Part shown: piece after piece, positions 29,347 through 38,578 of the stretch
How the letters are laid out: every line of letters starts with the position of its first letter
Position numbering within the stretch: the stretch's first letter is position 1
Source of the DNA: Streptomyces sp. NBC_00353
GTDB taxonomy: Bacteria > Actinomycetota > Actinomycetes > Streptomycetales > Streptomycetaceae
DNA length: 64,000 bases
Direction: 5' to 3'
Assembly: GCF_036108815.1 (NCBI RefSeq)
Contig: NZ_CP107985.1
Span: forward strand, 6,507,501-6,571,500
The notes under the pieces: model-generated
What the model was told of the DNA's origin: nothing
What the model saw: the letters and a program-made list of their open reading frames with translations, nothing else
Database searches by the model: none
Program-made: the position numbers and the translations under genes

Positions 29347-29889
29347 ATGGCGGACAAGGGGGCGGGGCCGAGCGGCGGCCTTGCGGAAATGGCACCGCAG
29401 AGCCCGCCCCGCCACGCCATGATGTGGGGCATGGCCTCCCTGCTGCTCGCGCTCGCCACCTTCACCACCGGCCTCTACGCCGGCTTCCTGGTGTGCTTCA
29501 TGATCGGGATCATGCCCGGCCTCAAGCCGCTGCCGGACGACCAGTTCGCCGCCGCGATGCGCCGCTTCAACGAGAAGGTGCCGGGGCCGCTGTTCCTCGT
29601 CCTCTTCCTCGGGGTGATCGCCTTCCCGGTCGCCGCCCTCGTCGTACCGGTCGACGGCCGGACCTCCGCCGAGGGCGGTCTCGTCGTGGGCGCTCTGGCC
29701 TGCGCGGTGCTCAGCCATCTCGTCACCGTCAGCGGCAACATCCCGCTCAACTCGGCACTCGCGGCATCCGAGGACGGCGACGACGGCGCGGCCCGCCGGG
29801 CCTTCGAGTCCCGCTGGAACACTCTCCACCGGATCCGCACCGTGCTGTCGACGGGGGCGTTCGCGCTGTTGGTCGCCGCAGCCGTGTAG
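29347..29889 (+). CDS. DUF1772 (anthrone-oxygenase-like) membrane protein
   Basis: A 180-residue protein with four predicted membrane helices: about 28-55, 80-100, 112-130 and 160-178. It carries the DUF1772 features MPGLKPLPDDQFAAAMRRFNEK and TVSGNIPLNSAL...AFESRWNTLHRIRTVLSTGAF. Some members assist aromatic polyketide oxidation, but most, including this one by context, have no known role. The start is uncertain: ATG 29347 gives the full frame, while ATG 29389 would also keep all helices. Confidence 0.78.
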   Translation: MADKGAGPSGGLAEMAPQSPPRHAMMWGMASLLLALATFTTGLYAGFLVCFMIGIMPGLKPLPDDQFAAAMRRFNEKVPGPLFLVLFLGVIAFPVAALVVPVDGRTSAEGGLVVGALACAVLSHLVTVSGNIPLNSALAASEDGDDGAARRAFESRWNTLHRIRTVLSTGAFALLVAAAV

Positions 29890-29979
29890 GGCGGGCCCAG
29901 GGGGTGGGGATGTCCGGCGGATCGCGGCGGGCCCGCGACGTCCGGCACATCCCCAAGTCCTCGGCTTCACCCCCGCAGC

Positions 29980-30017
29980 GAGTCCCGGAGGTAGGGCCGG
30001 CCCTACCTCCGGGACTC
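29980..30017. promoter_or_regulatory. Perfect 38-bp palindrome upstream of the kinase gene
   Basis: GAGTCCCGGAGGTAGGGCC (29980-29998) is followed at once by its exact reverse complement (29999-30017), a 38-bp inverted repeat with no spacer, 48 bp before the kinase start. The zero-length loop makes it better suited to a dimeric DNA-binding protein or a cruciform than to a plain terminator, although it could also end the preceding DUF1772 transcript. Confidence 0.7.
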
Positions 30018-30065
30018 CGGCAGCACGGATGGTCCGGGCGGATCGGCGTCTTCTACGGTGAGGCC

Positions 30066-31376
30066 ATGCGCCCCCGGAATGTGTGGCAGGCCCTGGCGAG
30101 CCCCCGCTATCTGCTGTCGTCCTGGCCCTGGCGGTCGGCCGGATACCTGCTGAGCGGAGCCCTCGCAGGCATCCTCGTACTCGTCGTGATCACGCTGGGC
30201 GTGGTGCTCGGCGGCGCGCTCTCCCTCGTGGCGGTCGGGCTGCCGCTGCTCGCTCTGACGGCCCTCTGCGGCATTCCGGTGGGAGCCATGGAGCGGGGCA
30301 GGCTCCGCCTGATCGACCGGTCCCCGGCGCCCGATCCGCACCGCCGGCCGGCCGAGCCGGGCCTGTGGAGCTGGCTGACGTACCGCTACCGGGAGCAGGC
30401 CACCTGGCGGGAACTCGGGTACGCGCTGCTGCTCGCCGTGGTCCTCTGGCCGCTCGACGCCCTCGCGCTGACCGCCTGTGCGGCCGTGCCGCTGTCCCTG
30501 ATGTCCACCCCCGCGGTGATGCAGCTGTACGGGAACGGCGAAGAGGCCCGCGTGGTGAAGCAGTGGACGGTCAGCGGCTGGCCCGAAGCCTTCGCCACCG
30601 CGGCCGCCGGTCTCGTACTCCTCGCGCTCGGCTGCTGCGTCCTCGGCCTGCTGGCCGGAGCGCAGGCGGAACTGACTCAGCTTCTGATCGGCGACCGCAG
30701 AAGCGAGTTGGGGGACAGAGTCACCGAACTCACCCGATCCCGCGTCCGGTTGGTCGACGCCTTCGAGGCGGAACGCCGCCGTATCGAACGCGACCTGCAC
30801 GACGGCGCCCAGCAGCGCATCGTCGCACTCACCATGACCCTCGGACTCGCCCGCCTCGACGCCCCGCCCGGCCCCCTCGCCGACCAGCTGGCCAAGGCTC
30901 ATCAGGAGGCGGGCCGGGCGCTCGCCGAACTGCGCGAGCTGATCCACGGCATCCACCCCAAAGTGCTGGCCGACTACGGCCTGGAGGCGGCCGTCGCCGA
31001 CGCGGCAGACCGGTCGTCGACACCCGTCGACCTTGACCTGGCACTGCCCGACCGGTACCCGGAAGCCGTCGAGGCGGCCGCGTACTTCGTGGTCTGCGAG
31101 GCTCTGGCGAACGTCGCCAGGCACAGCGGCGCGAGCCGCGCCGAAGTGACGGGCGGCCACGCGGCGGGCCGGCTGTTCCTGGAGATTCGTGACGACGGCC
31201 GCGGCGGTGCGCGAACGGGCGGCGGAGGAACGGGACTGACCGGCCTCGCCGACCGGGTGTCCGTACTGGATGGCAGACTTGCGCTGTCCAGCCCGCCCGG
31301 CGGCCCGACCCTCTTGCGCGTGGAGATTCCTTGCGTTCCCTGCCTTCCCCGCGAACGGACCGATCGCTCCGGGTAG
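30066..31376 (+). CDS. DesK/NarX-type sensor histidine kinase
   Basis: A 436-residue membrane kinase. Its N-terminal half has four hydrophobic segments (about 28-75 and 118-205) of the actinobacterial sensor-domain type, with no large extracellular loop. The HisKA_3 motif ERRRIERDLHDGAQQRIVAL (His about 244) and the HATPase region (EALANVARHSGAS, DDGRGG, GTGLTGLADR) follow. It phosphorylates the NarL-type regulator encoded next, whose gene overlaps its 3' end by 46 bp. The signal sensed is unknown, perhaps membrane state or envelope stress as for related kinases. Confidence 0.9.
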   Translation: MRPRNVWQALASPRYLLSSWPWRSAGYLLSGALAGILVLVVITLGVVLGGALSLVAVGLPLLALTALCGIPVGAMERGRLRLIDRSPAPDPHRRPAEPGLWSWLTYRYREQATWRELGYALLLAVVLWPLDALALTACAAVPLSLMSTPAVMQLYGNGEEARVVKQWTVSGWPEAFATAAAGLVLLALGCCVLGLLAGAQAELTQLLIGDRRSELGDRVTELTRSRVRLVDAFEAERRRIERDLHDGAQQRIVALTMTLGLARLDAPPGPLADQLAKAHQEAGRALAELRELIHGIHPKVLADYGLEAAVADAADRSSTPVDLDLALPDRYPEAVEAAAYFVVCEALANVARHSGASRAEVTGGHAAGRLFLEIRDDGRGGARTGGGGTGLTGLADRVSVLDGRLALSSPPGGPTLLRVEIPCVPCLPRERTDRSG

Positions 31377-32008
31377 TGCTGGCCGAGGACAGCGTGCTGC
31401 TGCGCGAGGGCCTCATCGGACTGCTCACCCGCTGCGGCCATGAGGTTGTCGCCGCCGTCGGTGACGCGGAAGGACTCCTCGCGGCCGTCGCCGCGCACGC
31501 GCCGGACATTGTCGTGACCGATGTCCGGATGCCGCCCGGCTTCCAGGACGAGGGGCTGCGCGCGGCGGTGGAGCTCCGCGCCGAGCAGCCCGCTCTGCCG
31601 GTGCTGGTGCTCAGCCAGTATGTGCAGCGTACGTACGCCGCCGACCTCCTCGACTCGGGCGACGGATCCGGCGTCGGCTATCTGCTCAAGGACCGGGTCG
31701 GTCAGGTCGAGGAGTTCGTCGACGCACTGCGGGAGGTCGCCGACGGCGGCACGGTCGTCGACCCGGAGGTCGTACGCCAACTCCTGCGCCGCCGCCGCGA
31801 TCCGCTGGAGCGGCTCACCGCCCGGGAGCGGGAAGTGCTGGCGCTGGTCGCCCAGGGCAGGTCGAACGGGGCGATCGCCGCAGAGCTGGTGGTCTCGGAG
31901 GCCGCAGTGGGCAAACACATCGGCAACATCCTCGCCAAGCTGGACCTGCCACCGGCCGACGAGACGCACCGAAGGGTCCTGGCGGTGCTGGCCTTCCTGC
32001 GCGCGTAA
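31331..32008 (+). CDS. NarL/LuxR-family response regulator
   Basis: A 225-residue regulator. The receiver domain has the acidic pair AEDS, phospho-Asp 64 in IVVTDVRMPP and the Lys in YLLKDRV. The C-terminal LuxR helix-turn-helix is LTAREREVLALVAQGRSNGAIAAELVVSEAAVGKHIGNILAKL. The TTG at 31331 is chosen because GGAG lies 5 bp before it. The start is within the kinase gene, so the pair is tightly coupled. It may bind the 38-bp palindrome upstream of the kinase and autoregulate; this is inference. Confidence 0.9.
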   Translation: MRSLPSPRTDRSLRVVLAEDSVLLREGLIGLLTRCGHEVVAAVGDAEGLLAAVAAHAPDIVVTDVRMPPGFQDEGLRAAVELRAEQPALPVLVLSQYVQRTYAADLLDSGDGSGVGYLLKDRVGQVEEFVDALREVADGGTVVDPEVVRQLLRRRRDPLERLTAREREVLALVAQGRSNGAIAAELVVSEAAVGKHIGNILAKLDLPPADETHRRVLAVLAFLRA

Positions 32009-32267
32009 CCCGGCCCCTGGCCGGACCGGTTCGCCCTTCGACCGGGGAGGCGTGGCCACCTGGCCAGAGCGGCTTGTGTCGCCCAGCTCGCGGAGGTCGT
32101 CCCGGTGAGGGGCGGCACGCCCTGGGAGCAGGCGGTGCCGCATTTCGGCGCCTTCGGCCGGGCGATGTCTCAGCGTTACGCATGGGCGACTCGTCAGTAC
32201 ACTGAAAAGGAAATACCACTCAATCCGGGTGTCCTGCCCTACGCGGGTTCGCGGAGGGAAGTGAGCG

Positions 32268-35200
32268 ATGGCTGAACAGCTCCTCATGGACGAGGCCGGC
32301 GCGGCGCGACTTCGGATGATCATTGAAGCAGGTGCGGAACTCACGGGTGCCGATCTGCTCAATTTCGCGCTGGAGCACGCGGTGACGGAGGCGGGTGGCC
32401 TGGGCGGAATGGTGCATGTGCGGGGCCCCGGGGGCCGGGGGCTGTTGCTGATGGCGAGCAGCGGGCTGGTCCGCACCGTGGCCCAGGACTGGGAAGAGAT
32501 CGAGGAGCACAGCGTGACCGCGCCCGCCCGGGCGGTGAGCGGCGGCGCATCGGTATGGATGCCCGCAGCCGATGACGACCCGGCCCGTGCCGCGGAGGTC
32601 TCCACGGAGCCCGGCACGCAGGGTGACTCCACGCAGGGCGACTCACTCGACAGCACACACGAATCGGCCCCCGGAGACACTGTCGGTAACCACCCCCACG
32701 GTTCCGCCCCGTGGTCACCCACCTCCGCGCTGCCCGACGGGAGTGGACTGCTGGCCGTTCCGCTGCTCACCCCGGGCGGGACGGCCGGCGCGCTGTCCGT
32801 GCTCACTGTCGGCAAGGGGCAGCCCACGCCGTGGCAGCGCGGGGCCGTCGAGGTGCTGGCCGCCTGGGCCGCCCTGCGGCTGCGGGACCAGTGGACGGGG
32901 CCGGACCGGACCGAAGCGGGTCGGCTGCGCGAGAAGCCCGTCTCCCGGCTGCCGAGGGAGCCGTCCGCCACCCTGCTGCGGCAGGCGCTGGAAGCTCTCA
33001 AGATGGGTTCCTGGGAGTGGGACCTGGCCACCGGGGAGCAAGTGTGGGACGAGTCGACCCTCGCCATCCTCGGCATGGAGGGGGAGTCCTCGAAACAGAC
33101 TTTCGAGACGTGGACCCAACTGGTCCACGCCGACGACCTGCCCTGGCTGCTCGTCGAGATCGAGCAGGCGATCCGCAACCGCCGGGTGTCCGCTGTGGAG
33201 TACCGGATCTGCCGCCCGGACGGGACCGCGGGCTGGGTCAGCGCGCGGGGCCGGGTCCTGCCGGGGGAGGACGGTCAGCCCGCCCGCATGGTCGGCACGG
33301 TGTGGGACACCACTGAGAGCCGGATCGCCCGGGACTCGGTGAGCCGCGCGCTGCTGCACATGAGTGAAGCGTTCTTCGCGGTCGACAGCGGGTGGCGGAT
33401 CACCTTCGTCAATGTGGAGGCGGAGCGGTTCCTCGGCGCCTCGCACGACCTCCTCGGCCGGATCCTGTGGGACGCCCTCGACGAGATCGGCGTCGACGCC
33501 GTGGAACTCGGCCTGGAAACGGCCTACCGGCGGGCCGCCGAAAGCGGCACACCGGGCGGATTCGACGTGCGGTGGCCGACCAACCGACGCTGGTACCACA
33601 TGCGGCTGGTTCCGATGCCGGACGGCCTGACGGTGTACGCCAGCGATGTCACCGAGATCCGGTCGCAGGAGGCGGAGTCCGCCACGGCGGAACGCGTCAC
33701 GGCCGACCGCACCGCCCGTATCACCGAGCTGACCGGCGCGCTCGCCGAGGCCCTGACCATGCAGGACGTCGTGAACGCCACTGCCGAGCGGGTCATGGCA
33801 CCGTTCGGCGCCTCCGGCCTCGTCTTCCACCTCATCGAGGACGAGACCGTACGGGTCGCCGGGGCGGTCGGATACCCGCAATCGTTTCTCGACCGGGTCG
33901 ACGGGGTGCCGGTCAACGACATCACCCCGGTCGAGGAGGTGCACCGCACCAGGAAGCCGACCTTCATCGACTCGGCGGAGGACTACGTCGAGCGCTATCC
34001 CGACAGGGTCGACTCCCCCGCGGCGATCAACAAGTCCGCCTGGGCCTTCCTGCCGCTGATCGTCTCCGGGCGTTTCACCGGGTGCTGCGTCATCTCCTTC
34101 ACCGAACCGCGCCACCTCAGCGGGGAGGAGCGGGCCCTGCTCATCACGCTCAGCGGGCTGATGGCACAGGCCATCGAACGCGCCCGGCTGTTCGACGCCG
34201 AGCACACCAGGGCCCAGGAGCTCCAGCGCGGTCTGCTGCCGGAAGTACTGCCCACGCTGCCGGCCGTCGCCTCCGCCGCCCGCTATCTGCCCGCCAACGA
34301 GGGCGTCGAGGTGGGCGGCGACTGGTACGACGTGATCCCGCTCTCCGGCGCCCGGGTGGCGCTGGTCATCGGCGATGTGATGGGGCACGGCCTGTCCCAG
34401 GCGGCTACCATGGGCCGGCTGCGCACCGCCGTCCACACGCTCGCCGATCTCGACTTCGCGCCCGAAGAGCTCCTCAACCGCCTGAACGACGTGGTCAACG
34501 ACCTCGGTGACGACTTCTACGCCACCTGCCTGTACGCCGTGTACGACCCCGTCACCCGCACGTGCACGTTCGGCTCTGCCGGGCACCCCCCGCCGGCGGT
34601 CGTGCACCCGGACGGCACCACCGAGTTCCTCACCCGCCCACCGGACCCGCCGCTGGGCGCCGCTCTGCCGCCGTTCGAGACCACCGAAGCGGTCCTGGAG
34701 GAGGGCAGCCTGCTCGTGCTCTACACGGACGGGCTGATCGAATCCGCAACCCGGGACATCGACCGGGGCATGTCCCACCTGACGAAGGCGCTGGCCACCG
34801 CCGCTGCCGCCGTACAGGACCAGGACGAGGCGGCATCACTGGAGCGGCTCTGCGACGACATCCTGGCCGAGCTGCTGCCGGGCCAGCAGCTCACGGACGA
34901 TGCCGCGCTGCTCGTCGCCCGCACCCGCGCGATACCCGCCGAGTCGATCGCCGGCTGGGTCCTCTCCGACGGCCCGATCGCCGCACAGGAGGCCCGCAAC
35001 CACGTCCGGGACCAGCTGGCCGACTGGCAGCTCGACGAGCTCGCCATGACCGCGGAACTCCTGGTCAGCGAGCTGGTCGGGAACGCCGTCCGGTACGGCC
35101 GAAGCCCCATCGGACTCCGGCTGCTGCGCGCGGAGGGCCTGATCTGCGAGGTCTCCGACGGCAGCCTGACCACGCCCCGCATCCGGCACGCCACCGAGAC

Positions 35201-35309
35201 CGACGAGGGCGGCCGCGGGCTGCAGCTGGTCGCCGCCCTCGCCCAGCGCTGGGGCGCCCGCTACACGGCCACCGGCAAGTGCATCTGGACCGAACAGCCG
35301 GTGCCCTGA
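32268..35309 (+). CDS. Multi-sensor PP2C (SpoIIE) phosphatase with HATPase anti-sigma-like domain
   Basis: A 1013-residue regulator. Domain order: a GAF-like domain (about 20-215, interrupted by an acidic low-complexity insert near 100-150), two PAS domains (about 235-355 and 360-470), a second GAF (about 495-645), the SpoIIE/PP2C phosphatase (about 660-880; EVGGDWYDVIPL, VIGDVMGHG, LLVLYTDGLIE, LTDDAALLV) and a C-terminal HATPase_c_2 kinase-like domain (ELLVSELVGNAVRYG, DEGGRGLQLV). This is the Streptomyces partner-switching type that dephosphorylates an anti-anti-sigma factor and may also phosphorylate or bind one. No cognate antagonist gene is adjacent. Confidence 0.93.
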   Translation: MAEQLLMDEAGAARLRMIIEAGAELTGADLLNFALEHAVTEAGGLGGMVHVRGPGGRGLLLMASSGLVRTVAQDWEEIEEHSVTAPARAVSGGASVWMPAADDDPARAAEVSTEPGTQGDSTQGDSLDSTHESAPGDTVGNHPHGSAPWSPTSALPDGSGLLAVPLLTPGGTAGALSVLTVGKGQPTPWQRGAVEVLAAWAALRLRDQWTGPDRTEAGRLREKPVSRLPREPSATLLRQALEALKMGSWEWDLATGEQVWDESTLAILGMEGESSKQTFETWTQLVHADDLPWLLVEIEQAIRNRRVSAVEYRICRPDGTAGWVSARGRVLPGEDGQPARMVGTVWDTTESRIARDSVSRALLHMSEAFFAVDSGWRITFVNVEAERFLGASHDLLGRILWDALDEIGVDAVELGLETAYRRAAESGTPGGFDVRWPTNRRWYHMRLVPMPDGLTVYASDVTEIRSQEAESATAERVTADRTARITELTGALAEALTMQDVVNATAERVMAPFGASGLVFHLIEDETVRVAGAVGYPQSFLDRVDGVPVNDITPVEEVHRTRKPTFIDSAEDYVERYPDRVDSPAAINKSAWAFLPLIVSGRFTGCCVISFTEPRHLSGEERALLITLSGLMAQAIERARLFDAEHTRAQELQRGLLPEVLPTLPAVASAARYLPANEGVEVGGDWYDVIPLSGARVALVIGDVMGHGLSQAATMGRLRTAVHTLADLDFAPEELLNRLNDVVNDLGDDFYATCLYAVYDPVTRTCTFGSAGHPPPAVVHPDGTTEFLTRPPDPPLGAALPPFETTEAVLEEGSLLVLYTDGLIESATRDIDRGMSHLTKALATAAAAVQDQDEAASLERLCDDILAELLPGQQLTDDAALLVARTRAIPAESIAGWVLSDGPIAAQEARNHVRDQLADWQLDELAMTAELLVSELVGNAVRYGRSPIGLRLLRAEGLICEVSDGSLTTPRIRHATETDEGGRGLQLVAALAQRWGARYTATGKCIWTEQPVP

Positions 35310-35346
35310 CCGCCCTTCAGCCGGGTGCCGGCCGGCAGCGGTCCGT

Positions 35347-35378
35347 CCTTCGAACGCAAGACGCCTTCGAACGCAAGA
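35347..35378. repeat. 15-bp direct repeat, two copies
   Basis: CCTTCGAACGCAAGA occurs at 35347-35361 and 35364-35378 (17-bp period), between the SpoIIE-phosphatase stop and its terminator. Role unknown. Confidence 0.8.
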
Positions 35379-35382
35379 AACG

Positions 35383-35417
35383 CCCCTGAGGGGGCCCATA
35401 CGGTGGCCCCTCAGGGG
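35383..35417 (+). terminator. Terminator hairpin after the phosphatase gene
   Basis: CCCCTGAGGGGGCC pairs with GGCCCCTCAGGGG (one bulged base) around the loop CATACGGT. It can also serve the small leftward gene ending at 35464. Confidence 0.8.
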
Positions 35418-35463
35418 TGCGCCGACACTGCGGTCTCCGTGTGTGGCGGTCGACCGCTGGAGA

Positions 35464-35637
35464 TCAGTTGTGGCCGAACTTTCGCTGCTTCCTGTGGGAC
35501 ACCGGCTCCGATATCGAGCGCACCGTGTCGGGCGTGGCCGTCGTCTGCGGCTGCTGCTCCTTCGTCTCCGCAGCAGCGCTGCGTTCATGGCCGCCAGTGC
35601 GGGCACCACGGTTCTGCCGGCTCTGTTTCTTGCTCAC
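35464..35637 (-). CDS. Small charged hypothetical protein
   Basis: A 57-residue frame starting with GTG at 35637, preceded by a perfect AGGAGG seven bases away (35645-35650), the strongest ribosome site in this stretch. The product begins MSKKQSRQNRGARTGG and ends HRKQRKFGHN. It is Lys/Arg/Gln-rich at both ends with a Glu/Thr-rich middle, has no Cys, no signal peptide and no membrane segment, and is probably disordered. I know of no function. The strong start signal and the convergent terminator argue that it is real. Confidence 0.65.
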   Translation of the reverse strand: MSKKQSRQNRGARTGGHERSAAAETKEQQPQTTATPDTVRSISEPVSHRKQRKFGHN

Positions 35638-35805
35638 GATCGTGCCTCCTGTTAGCGGCTGTCGTTCTCGGAAAATCGGCCACTATCAGATTCGCATGTG
35701 AGTACGAACGTCGCATTTCGGGCATTGTTGTGTGCGAGGTCGCCGGGTCGGTCCGGATCGCCACCGGATGTCGCCGGGCGGCCCATCGGGGCGCCTGCGC
35801 TGTGG

Positions 35806-36897
35806 TCAGGCGGGGTAGGCGTGCGTCTGGGCCGCTTTGACCGTTGCCCAGACCGTGGCGCCCGGGTGGAGGTCGAGCTCGGCCGCGGCGACCGTGGTCA
35901 GGTCGGCGGCGAGGGGGAGTTCGCCGGTGAGGTCCGCGCGGATCTGATCGCCGTGGGTTTCCAGGCCGGCCACCTCGCACCGCCACAGGTTGCGCGCGCT
36001 GGAGCCGGTGGGGCGGTCGCGGTACAGGGTCACGGCACCCGGCGGGAAGGCGACGAAGGCGGGGCCGGTGAGGTCCTCGGTGGTGGTGATCGCGGGTCCC
36101 GCGTCGAGTCGTACGGTGTGGCCCTCGGCCCGCCCCCTGTAGAGGTTCAGGCCGACCAGCTGGGCGATGTAGTCCGTACGCGGATGACGGGCGATGTCGG
36201 AGGGAGCGCCCTCCTGGACGATGCGGCCGTGCTCGATGACGACGAGCCGGTCGGCGAGGACCATGGCATCCAGCGGGTCATGCGTGACCAGCACGGCGAC
36301 TGCCTCGAACTCGGTGAGGTGGCGTCGCAGTTGAGCGCGCACATCCAGACGGGTCCGGGCGTCCAGTGCGGCGAGTGGTTCGTCGAGCAGCAGCAGCCGG
36401 GGGTGGGTGGCCAGAGCGCGAGCCAGGGCGACGCGCTGGGCCTGGCCGCCGGAGAGGCGGCGGGGTCTGGCGCCGGCATGGTCGGCGAGGCCCATGCGGT
36501 CCAGCCACTGCGCGGCCTGCGCGCGGGCCTCGGCCTTGGACGCGCCCTGGCAACGGGGGCCGAAGGCGACGTTGTCCAGGGCGGAAAGGTGCGGGAAGAG
36601 CAGATAGTCCTGGAAGACCACGCCGACCGGACGGGACTCGGGCGGCGTACGGTCCAACGAGGCCCCGTCGAGGCGCAGATGACCGCCGGTGAGCGGGGTG
36701 AGCCCGGCCAGCGCGCGCAGCGCGGTGGTCTTCCCGGCACCGTTGGGCCCGAGCAGCGCGACGACGTCACCGGGCGCGGCGGTCAACGCCACGTCGAGTC
36801 GGAAGGAACTGCGCTCCACGACGAGACGGGCGTCGAGGCCGTCTCGGCGTACGGCGTCGGAGACGGGGCCGGCGGTGGCGCTGTCGATGTGGGTCAT
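35806..36897 (-). CDS. modC: Molybdate ABC transporter ATP-binding protein
   Basis: A 363-residue ABC ATPase with Walker A LLGPNGAGKTT, Q-loop VVFQDYLLFPHLS, signature RLSGGQAQRVALARAL and Walker B LLLLDEPLAALD, plus a C-terminal TOBE-like domain (about 285-360) as in ModC/CysA-type importers. It powers molybdate (possibly tungstate) uptake through ModB. The ATG overlaps the modB stop (ATGA). Last gene of a four-gene coupled operon on this strand. Confidence 0.92.
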   Translation of the reverse strand: MTHIDSATAGPVSDAVRRDGLDARLVVERSSFRLDVALTAAPGDVVALLGPNGAGKTTALRALAGLTPLTGGHLRLDGASLDRTPPESRPVGVVFQDYLLFPHLSALDNVAFGPRCQGASKAEARAQAAQWLDRMGLADHAGARPRRLSGGQAQRVALARALATHPRLLLLDEPLAALDARTRLDVRAQLRRHLTEFEAVAVLVTHDPLDAMVLADRLVVIEHGRIVQEGAPSDIARHPRTDYIAQLVGLNLYRGRAEGHTVRLDAGPAITTTEDLTGPAFVAFPPGAVTLYRDRPTGSSARNLWRCEVAGLETHGDQIRADLTGELPLAADLTTVAAAELDLHPGATVWATVKAAQTHAYPA

Positions 36898-37751
36898 GAC
36901 GCCGTCATCCAACGGTCCCGCAGGCCGGCCAGCACCGCGATCGACACGGCCAGCAGCACCAGACTGAGCGCGATCGCCGCGGCCGGGTCGCTCTGCAACG
37001 CCAGGTAGACGGCCAGCGGCATCGTCTGTGTACGGCCCGGGAAGTTGCCGGCGAAGGTGATCGTCGCGCCGAACTCGCCCAGCGCGCGCGCCCATGCCAG
37101 CACGGAGCCGGCCGCGATGCCGGGGGCGATCAGCGGCAGGGTGACCCGGCGGAACGCGGTGAAGCGGGAAGCGCCCAGGGTCGTGGCGGCCTCCTCGTAG
37201 CGAGGGTCGGCCGCCCGCAGTGTGCCCTCCACGCTGATGACGAGGAACGGCATCGCGACGAACGCCTCCGCGACCACGACCCCGGCCGTGGTGAACGGCA
37301 GAGTGATCCCGAACCACGAGTCCAGCCACTGGCCCACGACGCCGTTGCGGCCGAGAGCCATCAGCAGTGCCACACCGCCCACCACCGGGGGCAGGACGAG
37401 CGGCAGGGTCACCAGGGCGCGTACGAGGCCGCGTCCGGGGAAGTCCGTACGTGCCAGCAACCAGGCCAGCGGCACACCGATGACCAGGCTCACCGCTGTT
37501 GCCGCGGTGGCGCAGACCAGGGACAGCTGCAGCGACTGCCAGACCTCCGCACTGGTCAGCTGGTCGGGCAGGCTGCGCCACGGCGCCCGTACGAGCAGTG
37601 CGACCAGGGGCAGCAGCAGGAACGCCAGGCCGATCAGTGCGGGCACCAGCAGCGGGAGCGGAACCCCCGCGCGGCGGCGCCGGACGCGCCCGCGCCGCGG
37701 CCCGCCCGGGACGGGCTCGACCGCGGCGTCGGACTTGTCGAACGAGGTCAC
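36894..37751 (-). CDS. modB: Molybdate ABC transporter permease
   Basis: A 285-residue inner-membrane permease with about six helices and the BPD_transp_1 coupling loop EEAATTLGASRFTAFRRVTLPLIAPG. The N-terminal 25 residues are basic and cytoplasmic. The GTG start overlaps the modA stop (GTGA) and the stop overlaps the modC start, showing coupled translation across modA-modB-modC. Confidence 0.92.
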   Translation of the reverse strand: MTSFDKSDAAVEPVPGGPRRGRVRRRRAGVPLPLLVPALIGLAFLLLPLVALLVRAPWRSLPDQLTSAEVWQSLQLSLVCATAATAVSLVIGVPLAWLLARTDFPGRGLVRALVTLPLVLPPVVGGVALLMALGRNGVVGQWLDSWFGITLPFTTAGVVVAEAFVAMPFLVISVEGTLRAADPRYEEAATTLGASRFTAFRRVTLPLIAPGIAAGSVLAWARALGEFGATITFAGNFPGRTQTMPLAVYLALQSDPAAAIALSLVLLAVSIAVLAGLRDRWMTAS

Positions 37752-38578
37752 GGCTTGAGGAACCCGGCCTCGGTCAGGACCTTCTGGCCCTCGGCGGACT
37801 GCACCAGTTCGATGAATGCCTTTGCCGCGTCGGCGTTGGGCGCGTCCTTGAGCAGGGCGATCGGGTAGTCGTTGACGGCGTCGGCCGACTCGGGGAACTC
37901 CACGCCCTCCACCTTGTCACCCGCTGCCTTCACGTCGGTCTTGTAGACGACCGCGGCGTCGGCCTCCTTCAGCTCGACCTTGGTCAGGGCGCTCTTGACG
38001 TCCTGCTCGTACGAGACGGGGGTGAGCTTCAGCTTGCTGGCGTCGAGGGCCTTCTGCGCGGCGGCGCCGCACGGCACGGTCTTGTCGCACAGGACGACCT
38101 TGAGACCGGCCTTGGTGAGGTCCTTGAGGGAGGAGACCTTGTCGGGGTTGCCCGGCAGGGTGGCGATCTCCAGCTGGTTGCGTACGAAGGTGGACGGGGT
38201 GCCGGACGCGTCCTTCGCGTCGGTGACGATCGCCATGGTCTTGGGGCTGGCGGCGGCGAAGACGTCGGCCGGGGCGCCACCCGTGATGCCGGCGGCGAGG
38301 GTGTCGCTGCCGCCGAAGTTGAAGGTGACCTTCGTGCCGGGGTGGTCCTTCTCGAACTCCTCGCCGAGGGTCGTGAAGCTCTCCTTGAGCGAGGCGGCGG
38401 CGAACACCGTCACCGTGCCGGACAGCTTCTTCGACGAGTCCGTGGGCGCCGAGGCGGACGAGTCCGACTTGGCCGACGAGTCGTCGGACGAGGAGCAGGC
38501 GCTCAGTGCCAGCAGCGCAGCGGTACCTGCAACGGCCACCTGCAGGGTCCGGCGGGTCCGGCGTGCGGAACGGGTCAT
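37748..38578 (-). CDS. modA: Molybdate-binding lipoprotein
   Basis: A 276-residue solute-binding lipoprotein. The signal peptide ends in a lipobox LLALSAC, then a Ser/Asp-rich linker and the ModA fold (VTVFAAASLKESFTTLGEEFEKDHPG, FNFGGSDTLAAGI, GAPADVFAAAS, VNDYPIALLKDAPN). The Ser residues in AAASLKE and GGSDTL are typical oxyanion contacts. It captures molybdate outside the membrane for ModBC. Its ATG overlaps by one base the stop of a small HTH gene (TGATG), indicating coupling to that regulator. Confidence 0.93.
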   Translation of the reverse strand: MTRSARRTRRTLQVAVAGTAALLALSACSSSDDSSAKSDSSASAPTDSSKKLSGTVTVFAAASLKESFTTLGEEFEKDHPGTKVTFNFGGSDTLAAGITGGAPADVFAAASPKTMAIVTDAKDASGTPSTFVRNQLEIATLPGNPDKVSSLKDLTKAGLKVVLCDKTVPCGAAAQKALDASKLKLTPVSYEQDVKSALTKVELKEADAAVVYKTDVKAAGDKVEGVEFPESADAVNDYPIALLKDAPNADAAKAFIELVQSAEGQKVLTEAGFLKP

